From Sarcocystis neurona (taxonomy: Eukaryota > Apicomplexa > Conoidasida > Eucoccidiorida > Sarcocystidae), in assembly GCA_000727475.1 (NCBI GenBank), contig KL647312.1, positions 124,001-188,000 on the forward strand: a stretch of DNA of 64,000 bases, read 5' to 3'. A model generated the notes under the pieces. The model was not told the DNA's origin. It did no database searches and saw nothing but the letters and a program-made list of their open reading frames with translations. Below are positions 24,770 through 36,500 of this stretch, in pieces (the first letter of the stretch is position 1; every line of letters begins with the position of its first letter). The translations under genes were made by a program, and so were the position numbers.

Positions 24770-27622
24770 TTACCAGTCACAGTCTTCATCGTCGTCATCG
24801 TCTGCTGCGGCCTCCGCGAGAGACAGATGAAGCAGTTGCAGCGCTCCTTTCCCCTGCTCTGCTCGTCTGCCAGCAGCCCTCTGCAGCACGGCACCGTGTA
24901 CTTGTATGTGCAGCAAGTCGCAGCAGCTGCTACTTCTGTCGCTGACGTTTGCTGCTGCAGCAGCAGGAGGGGAGACACGCCCAGTGAAAACGTCACTTTC
25001 TGTACTCGGTGTTGGTGCTTGTTCCGCTGCATGCAGCGGTGGCTCGCTGCGAGAGTGTGCACACGTGTTTTCGTAGCAGCAGGTGGTCAGTGCTCCTGTG
25101 GAATGCCGGAAACAGCCAGCTTCCTCAGCCCTTACAGGTCGGCCTTGATGGGCGCGCGAGTAGCTATTTGGCTCCTGTTCACGCTGCCCACCGAGAGACC
25201 TAGTAATTCTTGCTGAAGTCGCTGGTTTAACCTCTGTAGATGCTTCTACATGTGCTGCTGTGTCTGCCAGCGTCAGATCCCTTCCCTCTTGCCCCCCGCC
25301 TTTGACGTCGGCATCTTCGTGCAGTGGATTGGCCTGTGGTGCTGGAATTTTGGCGTCTGTTAGACGTGTTCCTCGTGGTTTTGTCCCTACGGCACCATCA
25401 CCCGTTGTTACGTTCTGGCGTTCACTTTCTCCTGCTGGCGGTGCGGTGTGTTCGCCACCTGCAGGTGTGGTAGCCTCTTCTTCACTTCTTGGGACACCTG
25501 TTGCTTCGAGAAGTGTGGGCCCGACAGCAACTGCCGCTCCAGTTTTTCTCGTTGGTGCATCGCTTGCCACACTCGTTCTTCTAACAGGGGGACACGCAAT
25601 GGGGAAGTGCGGATTTTTTGCTGTTGCGGACGTTGCTGCTACGCTATCGTCAACGGCAGCTAGAGATCCGTTACAATTGCGTGTTTCTTGGGCCTGTGCT
25701 GCAGTTGATCCCGGTGGTGCTTGACACATCTCTACTTCTGCGTGGTCAACGACACTTACAGCATCTGCTACTCTTTCTCTTCCTTTTTGACTCTCTTCTG
25801 TCGCGGCCGTATCGTTCGTTCCTACTTCGCTTTCTGTCCCTCTCTCGTTCTTTCCTGGTGCTGCGCCAGCAGTCTCTTCTCCTGTAATCCTGCCTGCTGT
25901 GACTTCTGCATTTTCTCCTTCTTCCTTGCCGTAGCCTCTTCCGGCCAACGCACCAGATACACCTGCCCCAATTTGAGAAGTTGTATTTTTCCCGCTAGTC
26001 TCGCCAGAGTCGTGAACTGATGCCGCACCGGCGGAGTTCGTTTGGTCTCCATGCACGCCAGACGAAAGATCATCGGTTTTCCTTCGCAGCACCGGGCTGC
26101 TGGCCTCTGTGGCCCCTTCTTGGTGGTAGCATCTTATCGAGCTGGTGCAGCTGCTGCTCACGACGCAGGTGCGGTTAGTTACTGTGCTCCTGCTGCTGTT
26201 AGCTAGACTGTGGCTACTGCTTCCTGCGTCACCGCCACTGCTGCTCGTGTTACTGTTGCTGGTATCGCTATTGCTGCAGCTAGCGACGTTGCCCTGGATT
26301 GCCTTTGCGTTGGTCTTGCGCAGTCGAGGTGTACTACTTGTACTGTCGCAGCTGTTCCTGCCGCAGCTGCAGTGGGTGTGAGCGCTAGTGATGTTGCTGA
26401 TGAGGCAATTGTTGATGCCCGGAGTACGACCGAGTCTGCCGCAACAGCTGCAGCATGGCAAGCACGTCAGCAGTTTTGCCGTGGCGCATTTGCTACAGCA
26501 AGACGTGCAGCTGAGAGCGCTACGGTCTCTGCTAAGCCCACAGTCGCTGTAAGCACAGCTCTTGTTGCACGTGAGTGGCATCGCCGTGTTTTCAGGATTG
26601 TTGTTCAAAACCGAGATTGTCACCACTTGATCGTTAAGAATCTTTCTGTGGCTGCAGCTGTCGCCGCAGCAGGAATGCAACGCCTGCGCGTTTGAGCCCT
26701 TGCAGCTGGTCCTGCCACTGCTGCGGGTCGCGTTCCTGCTGCTGTTGTTTGCGTTACTGTTGTCGTGAAGTGGGGTGTGCCTGCTGCTATTCATGAGGGT
26801 GCTGCAGGGGCTGCTGCTGCTGGTGGTGATCGTGTAGGCGCTGCTGTCCGTGCGGCTGCTGTTAACGTCGGTAATATTGTTGTTGCTGCTGTCCACATTC
26901 CTGCTGCTGTTGCTGCAGCTGCTCGTAGTGTTACTGCTATTCCTATTCGTAATGCTGCTGTTGGTGCTGCTGTTGTTCGTGTTGCTGCTGCAATTGTGTG
27001 CATCGCTAATCCTGCTGCTCGCAACGTTGTTGCAGTTGTTCATGTAGCTGCTGCGTCTCTTCGTGTTGTTGCTAGTGATGGTGGTGTTAAGGCGACGTCT
27101 CTTCGCATCAGTAGTCGCACGGGGAGAGCAGGCAATCGCCGTCAGCGGGGGCGCGGCAGGCAGAGCACGCGTTGCAGCGCCAGAGGGGGCAGCAGTAGCA
27201 GTAGCAGGGAAAGAAGAATGGTCGGCAGCAAGGAGAGAAGGACACCGAGAAGACAGACCGGCTGCTGCAGAAGCAGGAACAGGAAAGGAGGACGCAGCTA
27301 CCGCAGCAACGTCCGAGTCCGCCGAAGAGGCAGCACTAGCAGCAGCACCCGCAGGACAAGACAGCGCAGAAAGAGACGCAGCGGCAGGAGAAGAAGGAGG
27401 AGGAGGAAGAGAAGCTGCTGCAGCTGTCCACACAGCCTCTAGGAGCTGCAGCATCTTTGCAGCGACGGTTCCTCCGCTCAGAGAGTTTGCAAACTGACGC
27501 GCTGCAGCACACATGTGGAGCGCAGGGGATGACGTGGTGACACACAAGCGAGTACACGCTACGAAGTCACACGCACGTTTGCGAATAGCACGAACGAACC
27601 TATGTGCTTCCGAAGTATACAC
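24770..27622 (-). CDS. Large low-complexity protein, Ser/Asn- then Thr/Ala/Glu-rich, unknown function
   Basis: A 950-codon frame without interruption, by far the longest in the window. The N-terminus from about residue 37 (MCAAARQFANSLSGG) through LLEAVWTA looks like ordinary protein, so the true start may be an internal Met. An Ala/Ser/Pro-rich stretch (to about 160) is followed by a basic KRRRLN that could be a nuclear signal. Residues about 185-330 are a Ser/Asn/Thr tract encoded by CAG-derived AGC/AAC codons, and about 350-470 are Cys/Ser-rich. Residues about 500-800 are Glu/Thr/Gly/Ala-rich with normal composition. The C-terminus ends in an acidic run (DDDDDED). No catalytic or binding motif is visible. 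CAG repeats inflate frame length, so the first half deserves caution; the second half is not repetitive and stays open in this frame only. Smaller + strand frames across it are complements of the CAG repeats. Confidence 0.5.
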   Translation of the reverse strand: MYTSEAHRFVRAIRKRACDFVACTRLCVTTSSPALHMCAAARQFANSLSGGTVAAKMLQLLEAVWTAAAASLPPPPSSPAAASLSALSCPAGAAASAASSADSDVAAVAASSFPVPASAAAGLSSRCPSLLAADHSSFPATATAAPSGAATRALPAAPPLTAIACSPRATTDAKRRRLNTTITSNNTKRRSSYMNNCNNVASSRISDAHNCSSNTNNSSTNSSITNRNSSNTTSSCSNSSRNVDSSNNNITDVNSSRTDSSAYTITTSSSSPCSTLMNSSRHTPLHDNSNANNSSRNATRSSGRTSCKGSNAQALHSCCGDSCSHRKILNDQVVTISVLNNNPENTAMPLTCNKSCAYSDCGLSRDRSALSCTSCCSKCATAKLLTCLPCCSCCGRLGRTPGINNCLISNITSAHTHCSCGRNSCDSTSSTPRLRKTNAKAIQGNVASCSNSDTSNSNTSSSGGDAGSSSHSLANSSRSTVTNRTCVVSSSCTSSIRCYHQEGATEASSPVLRRKTDDLSSGVHGDQTNSAGAASVHDSGETSGKNTTSQIGAGVSGALAGRGYGKEEGENAEVTAGRITGEETAGAAPGKNERGTESEVGTNDTAATEESQKGRERVADAVSVVDHAEVEMCQAPPGSTAAQAQETRNCNGSLAAVDDSVAATSATAKNPHFPIACPPVRRTSVASDAPTRKTGAAVAVGPTLLEATGVPRSEEEATTPAGGEHTAPPAGESERQNVTTGDGAVGTKPRGTRLTDAKIPAPQANPLHEDADVKGGGQEGRDLTLADTAAHVEASTEVKPATSARITRSLGGQREQEPNSYSRAHQGRPVRAEEAGCFRHSTGALTTCCYENTCAHSRSEPPLHAAEQAPTPSTESDVFTGRVSPPAAAAANVSDRSSSCCDLLHIQVHGAVLQRAAGRRAEQGKGALQLLHLSLAEAAADDDDDEDCDW

Positions 27623-28664
27623 GTCGGGGGATGTCTACGCGAAATTCCCGATTTTCTGTAAGTATACGAATAAATACAAATATATGTATATAACAATTTG
27701 TAGGGACACGTACGTGTTTATACATATGCGTTTTGGCACATGTGCACCTGTGCGTAGATTTAGCCCCACCTTTACTTGTGTGGACAGCCACATGCATGCG
27801 TCCACATATATATACTCACCAACCACCATAGAACAGATATCTACTCCTTACATCAAGAAGAAAAGAGAGGGAGATTTGAAGATGTACAGACACGTTCACG
27901 AAGCTGGACAGACCCAGGTACGTAGATACGTATATACGCACATAATATATACACATGTACATACGTATGTAGTTGTGGATTTTCGCACGCCTATGAACAA
28001 CTGCGTAATTTCTCATATACACACATGTCACTCCTTGTTGGCAGCTTCACAGACATTCCTCCACTTTTACACATATGCTGTGCATGAATCCTCCTCTTCG
28101 CACACTTGTAGAAATGTAAATCTCCGTCTATATGTGAGTGCACCGGGAAGCCCCGTCTACTTTGTCTAAGCAGAAAACAGAAAATAGGCGATATCTCAGC
28201 TCGTAGTGACGCGGCTGAAGGACGTCAAAATATCAGAGGTTGTACGAAGACGTCATACCAACGAAAGTGGGGAAGCAGCGTTACGAGGGAAGGTAAAGAA
28301 GAAGGGAAAATCTGGGTTGCAGCGAGTGCTGTGTCGCCCTGCTGTGTCTTCTGCCTAACTTCATAGGCATATACGTCTATCGTTATACACACATATGTAC
28401 GAACTGGCCCTTTATCTCTCTACACATGACGATCCTCTCAAAAGACACTTTGCCCGAGAGACACAGAGAATTAGGTAGAAAAATGTAAACAAAGACGCAT
28501 ATATATATACATACATATATTTAGAGAGACAGCGAAAGAGAGAGAGATATAAACATAGGTAGATAGGCATATGTATAGACGGGCATGTATTCGATCTGCA
28601 ACAATAGCGTCGACAGTCGTCTAGGTGACACAGCGTGAAGAGAACTTCCTCTTTGAAGAGCCGT

Positions 28665-31600
28665 TTACTCGCGCGAAGCCAGAGCGTCTTCAAATATTAA
28701 AAAAAAGTTCATACGTGGATAAGAGACAGCTGGAAAGAGAAAAGTGGGAAGAGGAAGAACAACGGCCGCCCAGTACGAATGTATTTGTGCATATGTACAC
28801 TTCTTTATTCAGGATACACATGGACGCCTGTGTATACATATATACCTGTTAATCCATGAAAAAGTGTGTCTATGCCCATACGTCTGCTATATATACGAAT
28901 ACATATATATACATATGTATGTGTGTATGTGTTTGTATGTATATGTACACGTGTATCTGCCTGTATATATTGGCAGTAGAAATGCGTCCCATCCGCACAG
29001 CTACGCACACACGTTCTAGACACGCGTGTACAAGCATAGAGAAGAGTCCCTCATATGTGAATATATATATACATGCATATATATATATATATGCAGTTCA
29101 TGTGTAGACTTTTCTGCAATTTTGTTGATAGATCTCTATATTAATTCACGTTTTGGCGTGTGTTCTCACGTACACACATATAGAGGGCATGACCAGCAGC
29201 GAATCAACGTACCGGCTTTGATGAGAGGCTTGCAGGAGATGCGGCTTGCGCAAAGGAGAACGGAAGAAAAGTTTTTCGTGGACAACTGAGAAATAACTTC
29301 TTCAACGCAGCGATCGTACGCGCTCTAACGAAACAGACAAATGCACCAAGAGAAAGGGGAGGAAAGCCAAGTTCAACCGACGAGAAAAGAGAGGGAAGGG
29401 GGAAAAAAGAGAAGCAGGTCTTCGCGGCAGTCAAAGAGCATTTGCGGCAACGTGTCATTCGTCGGCGCTTTCACGCCGCGAAGAAAACGAAGGACGAAGA
29501 AGAAGAAGAAGAGGGGAAGGGCAAAGAGCCGCAGAGGGAAGAAGAAAGGAGCTTTGCCACACGTCAACCACGCATGGCTGAGGTTGAAAGGAAAAGAAGA
29601 GAAGAGACGAATTTGGTGAAGAAGAAGAAGATGAAAAGAGGAAGGGAAGAAGAGGAGGGGAGGAAACCACGGAACGCCGCAGTCGAACGGCTCTTCTCAA
29701 GACACTCATCACAGACACGCAAAGAGCACGGAGCGGAAAATTAAGTAGAGGAGTCGGAAGATGAAAAAGGAGGAGAAATTGAACAAGGGGAAGAAGTGAG
29801 AACGTTTCCCTCTACAGCAGGAGGAGCATAGTAGGACGTCCCAAGCCCAGACGACGCACGTTCGAGGCCCCGTCGTGAGTGGCAGAATGGAAAGCGAAAA
29901 GAAGAGAGCGAAAGGTCGGACCGAAATTCGTTAATTTGAAGAAGAGGAGCGGAGACACAAGACGAACAACCAGAGGAAAACACCGTGAAGTGGCAGAGAG
30001 AAGCTCTTTGAAGCAGATCAGATAGTTGAAACGGTGAAGATTTATTTACCTGCGCCATAAGTCACGTAGACATATGGATACGCAGATATATATATATATA
30101 TATTTATATGCTTCTACACAGATATGTATACATGCATATTATTAGATAAGTGTACAGATGTACGCACTGATATATAGATATATGTATACCTTTTTATACG
30201 TATGTGTACAGATATATGTATATCTCTGAACGTTATACTGGTCGCCACACATAGGGTCATGTAGAAATATGTATATACAGAAAGATGGAGAGACACACAA
30301 GTAGGAAAACCAACTTTAGACTTACTTGTACGTCGTAGAGGTCAGCAGCGATGAGAAGCTCGAGCAAGTTCTTTACTTTCGCTTCTTCTCCTTCTTTCTC
30401 TTTTGGCGGGGCTCCTGCTTCTTCCTCTCGCCCGGCTGCCTCTTGAAAAGCAGAGAAGGAAGACGAGGCCGAAGAGGTAGAGAACGAGGAGGAACACGGA
30501 GAAGAGCAAAAGGAAGAAGACGGAAAGGGAGAGGAAGCGGAGGACGCGGAGGCAGCGGCAGCCGAAGTGGCTGAAAAGAGCGCGCAGCTACAGAGACAAA
30601 ACGACCACAGCAGCACACCAACGTACGGCAAATTCTCGTAATTCCAGTTCTCCACATCAAAAGATCCGCTCGCTTCTTTTTGTGGAAGGTCATCACACGT
30701 CTCTTCTGCAAAATGGGCCGGTGTAACTGCACTTCTGTGTATATATATGTACCTGCATGTGTGGGCGTATCTTTCTCTCTCTCTGTGTGTGTTTCTCTGT
30801 ATACACACATATACCATATATATACGTATATGTCTATATTTGTGCAAGGAGTCCTGGCAGTCATAGTACACCCACCCCTACATCTACCTCATATGAGTTT
30901 ATATTTCTATACATTTCTCTTTCGCGGAGTACAGGGAGGAGTGTATTCACATACGTGTGTGTGTGTGTGTGTGGACTTGCTCCTAGCACATATACATAAA
31001 TATCCATGCATGTGAAAATGCACGTGTGCGCATTAGTTTAGGAAAAGCAGCGCACCTACAGGCCTACAACAGTCTTCTTCACGTGCTGATTGAAGCCAAC
31101 TTCTCTATGTGGATATACGCATCTTTGTAGATGAGAGTGACCTCCCTACATACACGTGGGTAGAGATGTTTGTATGTACGTGTGTCTGCATAGGTATGTA
31201 AATGTCTTGTAGATATGAAGAAGTGAATAATGACACACAAGACTGCGGAGGAAGAAACGCAGATGTATGTCGGGCAGACGAGCGGTTCAAATAAACGTGT
31301 GTATCTGCACTTCACCATTTCGTAAAATAGAAGTAGCTTTGTTCCAATATAGAGGCCAAGAAGTTGCAAGAGTACACACTTGCTTATTCGGCTACGTGTC
31401 TTCATCCTCCACAAGTTGAAAAGTACCACGAGGCAGCTATATATGTAAGTGGCTAACTGTACGGTTGGAACCACCCATGTATATCTCAATATATATATAT
31501 ATATACACGTACTTGCATATTTTGTATATACATATATATATAATGTGTGTATATATATATATAAACACACATATACATGTGTGCATACACATATGTACTC

Positions 31601-33531
31601 CATATCAATGTACAAACGTATATCTTTTTATTTTATGTGTGTATATATATAACGTGTATGTATATATGCAAATATATATGTATATATATACATGTGTATT
31701 ACGTATAAATACACACGTGCGTACTCGAGAGTGTGCAATATATATGGAGATAGAGATACACGTCTGTCTGCAGATGTATACTTCTGTGGGCACTTCCCTA
31801 CATATATATATATATATATATATGCGTATCCGTGGATTTACACCTGTATACAAATATGGCGCTGTGAGTGTTGATGTATACATATGTGTCCGTAGAGAGA
31901 GAGATACGCGTATACATTTGTATACATGTCAATATTGCAGGAGGTGAATATATTTATCTATATAATATATGTATATATATGGATTTGCCCAGTAACAGAC
32001 ATCGTCCTTCCCTCGTTCTACATGAGTATCACTAATGTTCCTAGCAGATACGTACAGAAATACATTTGTATACAAATATACATATCTATAAAACGCTCTT
32101 TAGGTCTATACGTGCTAAGGGACACGTTAGTGCTTATGGAGCGCCAAGAGAATATACAACACTACATCCACGTACACACGCAGGTATATATATGTACTTT
32201 TCAAAATCCGCATCGACGCATACCTATATATATATACATATGAGTGTGTCCCTACCTTTCTACGTACTTCCATACATCTCGATAAATTGACAGCCACACC
32301 ACACCATATATATACAGATACGTATACACCTATCTATCCATATATATATATATATATGTATCTTTAAATATCTACGTAAGATATGTCCTTACGCAGCCAC
32401 ATCTTTTCATATATATACATATACGTATCCACATATATATATATATATATACATGTATACTTACGCGCATATGTTTGTGTGCGTATATAGACACATCTAG
32501 TCAGAGATCCTTATGAATCTAATAGTGTCCACATGCGTCGTTACGCCTTTCTCTCTCTCTCTATATATATGTATATATATACTAATACGCATTTTGTTAC
32601 GTATATACACATATACATCTACATCTTTGTGCAGATTCCTACGCGTGTCTACCTATTTGTCTGTCTACCCATATATATATAATTGTGTTGCTCTGTGTGT
32701 TTAGAGATGTACGTAAAGCCATATATCTGTGAGATATTGGTAGAGATAGCGTTTTATATACATACATGTCAACTGTACTTCGAAGTACATATATTTATAT
32801 GTGTATATATTTATAAGTACGTATCCACGTATACGTACAATAGGACGGCTGCAGATATTTGTATATCTGCATCTACCTATATATATATATATATGTAGCA
32901 GTATTCATATATACGCGTAGTGGTCGTCCTGCATACCCACACATAGATCTATATGTATTGACAGGCGTACACATCTGTATATTTCTACGCATTTATATAT
33001 ACATATGCAGAGAGAGAGATAGGTTTCCACGGACGACATTCGGGGAGATGAAAAGTAGTGCAGACGCATAGACACATACACACATAGATAATAGATATAT
33101 ATATATATATGTATACATATATGTCTATATATGTATATGGACGTACACGTGTCGGTGTGCGTATCCGTCTCTATGGGGAGGTATATATGCACCTGTACTG
33201 GCGCAGGCACTGCGAATTTCTCAGTCCATCTGCTGGTCGATATTATCCTCGAAGCATCAAAGTTGTGGACATTTCTTTTATACAAAGAATTCATTTATTG
33301 CTGAAGAAAATGTCCAACTACATCCATAGACTCATATTTCTGTGGCCGCAGATCCCGTATCACGCTATACGTGTACACATATGTAAGTACGTACACGTGT
33401 TGTCCATATATGTGTAGTTTTATACGCACGTGTACATATACGCAGATATGTAAAAAGAGGAATAGAGAAAGATCTATATATTTTTGTATAAATATAGAGG
33501 TTCTGTCAACTAGGTGAGTACCTCTTTATAC

Positions 33532-33564
<33 letters not shown>

Positions 33565-36500
33565 CCGACGAACACGAGTCAGCGTACGACTTGTTATTCT
33601 CTTTCTGTGTGCGTACTCGTCTGTGTGAATGAATTGAAGTAGGTTTTCTAGAGCTCCCTTCGTAACGCCAGAAGCATCTGATAATTGCAGCACTATCCGC
33701 CTCCTCTTCCTCTGCGGCTCTTGCTGCGGCTCCTGCTGGTGCTGCTGTTGCTGCCGCCGTAGCACGCCGCTGCTGTTTTCTCGTTGCTGCGGGAAACGCA
33801 GCTCTTCTTCAGGACTTTGCTGTTGTTGTCCTTCTTGAAAGTAGCCTTTCAACATTGCAGCAAAGACCTGCAAATTTCGTTGCACCCACACGCAGGGCTC
33901 CAAAAGCAGCTGCAGCAGCAGTAGCAACATCGGCACGGCAAACGAAGAAGGCAAAGAGGGAGCAGGGGCAGTCACGTCAGCAGCAGGGGTAGTCACGCCA
34001 GCACCAGGGGCAGTCACATCAGCAGCGGGGGCAGTCATACCAACAACAGAAGGAGTCACATCAGCAGCACGGACAGGCCTAGCAGCAGCATGCAACAGCA
34101 GCAATACAACGCCGCAGCAATGGCAGCAGTGGAAGAAGCAGTGCGTGTCTGAGGCTGGAGCAGCGGCCGAAGAGGAATAAGCAGCAGCAACGGAAGCTGC
34201 AGGAAATGAGATTGCAGCAGCCAAGCAAGAAGAAGAAGCGACAATAGTAGCGGCAGGAGGCTCTGAGGCTGCAGCAGCCGAGGAAGAAGCAGCAACAACA
34301 GCAGCAGACATTGAGGCCGCAGTAGTCAAGGAAGATGAGGAAGCGGCAGCAACAACGGCAGCAGAGGCTGAGGCTGCAGCAGCCGAAAAAGAAGAAGAAG
34401 CAGCAACAGCAGCAGGCGTTTGAGAGAAAGGGAAAAAGTGCTAAGAGCAGGGGAACCAGTTCACAAAATAGAAGTTGGGAAGAAAAGAAGCGCAAGAAGT
34501 GGCGCGCACTCCTCGTAACGTTCACAGACGATAGAAGGAAATATATAAATTCCTGCTAAGGCAGCAGAGCCGACCATTTGGTCTCATTCCTGACCCAGAC
34601 CTGAAGAGGTGAACTGCGTAGGTGAGAAGTAGAAAGACACACACGCGTCGATACCTTTTCGTCCCTACACAAACAGGCGATGTACACAGGCATGTGGGGA
34701 AGGAGAGAGACGGACAAAGAAAAAAGAAAAGAGAAACGCGTATGCATACATACATATATTCACGTGGCCGTGCGCATACATATATATATATGCATGGATG
34801 TAGAAAGACAGAGAGAGAGATGAAGAGAGAGAGAAAGAAGGAGAGAATACAGAGAGACAGAGCTACACACACGTATGCGTAAGCAATATATAGAGAGAGA
34901 TACATATACATATGTAGCAATACAGATGCGTATGCATCCACGTTTCTCGAGCATATCCGCAGTAATATATTTATATGGACAAGTAGAACACACACACACA
35001 TATCAGTAGATATTTATACATCCAAGCATGCATATATGCAAAGGTGTCGTAGAAGCAGCACAAAAACGCAGAGAGGCGTACATAGATTTTTGTGGGCATA
35101 TGGACTAAGGAAGAGGAGGGAAGACTGCCGGCGGCAGCAAGACAGGTGTACAGCAGAGTACGCAGATAATGTTTAATCTTCCTCCATATAAACCGACCGG
35201 CCGTTTTTCTTCGTTTCACGAAGTGTCGTGCGTCTCCCTTAAGTGAACGAGACAGGGACGAACCCTTTTTGGCCGCTTCTCAGTCATTTTCACTTTCCTC
35301 GTTCTGTCTGCTGTATCTCTGTCTCTCTCCCAGTCCTTCCTGTCTCCCCACCGCAGCAGAACTTCGCCGCAGGAAGGTGGCCCTTCCTCACCAGGTTTCT
35401 CTTTTTCTGCGTCTCTCTGTGCCCCTCGCGTTCTTCCCCATCTGCTTCCTCTGCAGCAGCTGCAAGACTCCAGATACCACCTCGCTGCTGGGGCCTCTCT
35501 GTCTCTTTCTCTTGCACGCCTGCTCTTTTCCCTTCTCCTGGGAAACCAAGGTCGTCCACAGTCTTCTTCTTGAAGGACTCGTGGTAGACCCATGCACCAG
35601 CCGACAACGTCTCGCAGAGGAAAATTCTATTCTATCTGTCTGAGACGGAAGGTATCTTCCCCAGTGTCTGCTTGGTGGCTTCTTCTCTCTCTTTCGCTCC
35701 AAGATGGAGAAAGAAGGAAGCGCAACGCCATAACAAAGAGAAAAAGCGAAGGAAAAGAACAAACTTCTACGAGCTAGAATCTACAAGTGTTGCAAATGGG
35801 GACCGAAGAAGACGCAGAAAGCTCCTCTGTCTGTCGCGTTTCCTCCCAAATTGCTGTCTCTTCTCTCCCGCTTCCTGTTTTCTCTTTTTCTGTCTTGCGC
35901 TCTGTGCTAGAAGAACAACTGCCACCATTTCTTCTGTCTCTACTCTCCCCCACCGTTGCTTCCTCCCTTTATGTTTCTGTCTCCGTCCTCTCATGTGCTT
36001 CTGGGCCTTTCAAAGAAGGAAAACAGGAGAGGGGCTCATTTTCACAGCGATCCTCCTTGTCTACTCTGCCCTCACAACGTCTGAGTCGTTCTGCTCTGCT
36101 TTCTTCTTCCCTTCTCTGGGTCAGTACTCTCCCAGTTTCTGCTTCTTCTTTTTCTGCTTCTTTTGCTGCTTCTTCTTCTGCTTTTTCTTCCTCTAGCGCA
36201 TTGAGCCATTCCCCGTCCTCTTGCTTCTTCTTTCTTTCTGTTTTGAGAGTACTTTTCTAGGCTTCTCGCACGTACGTCCGTCTCCTCCCTCGTACCTTGG
36301 ATCTGGAGACTAGAAGCAAACGATTTGCCCGATACGTCTCTCCTTCGAAAAGAATATCGCAGTCATCCCCCTGCAGCCGGACGAATGCTGCCACTTCTTC
36401 GACCAGAGAAGTTCCTCGACCGCCTTCGTATTTGCTGCTGCTGCTGTCGTCGACGTAACAGCTGCCGTAGCTGTAGCTGCTGCTGTTGGTGTAGCTGCTG

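Noticed and set aside
26765..27442. 225-codon forward frame
   Set aside because: Ala/Arg low-complexity complement of the CAG tract inside the longer minus-strand frame.
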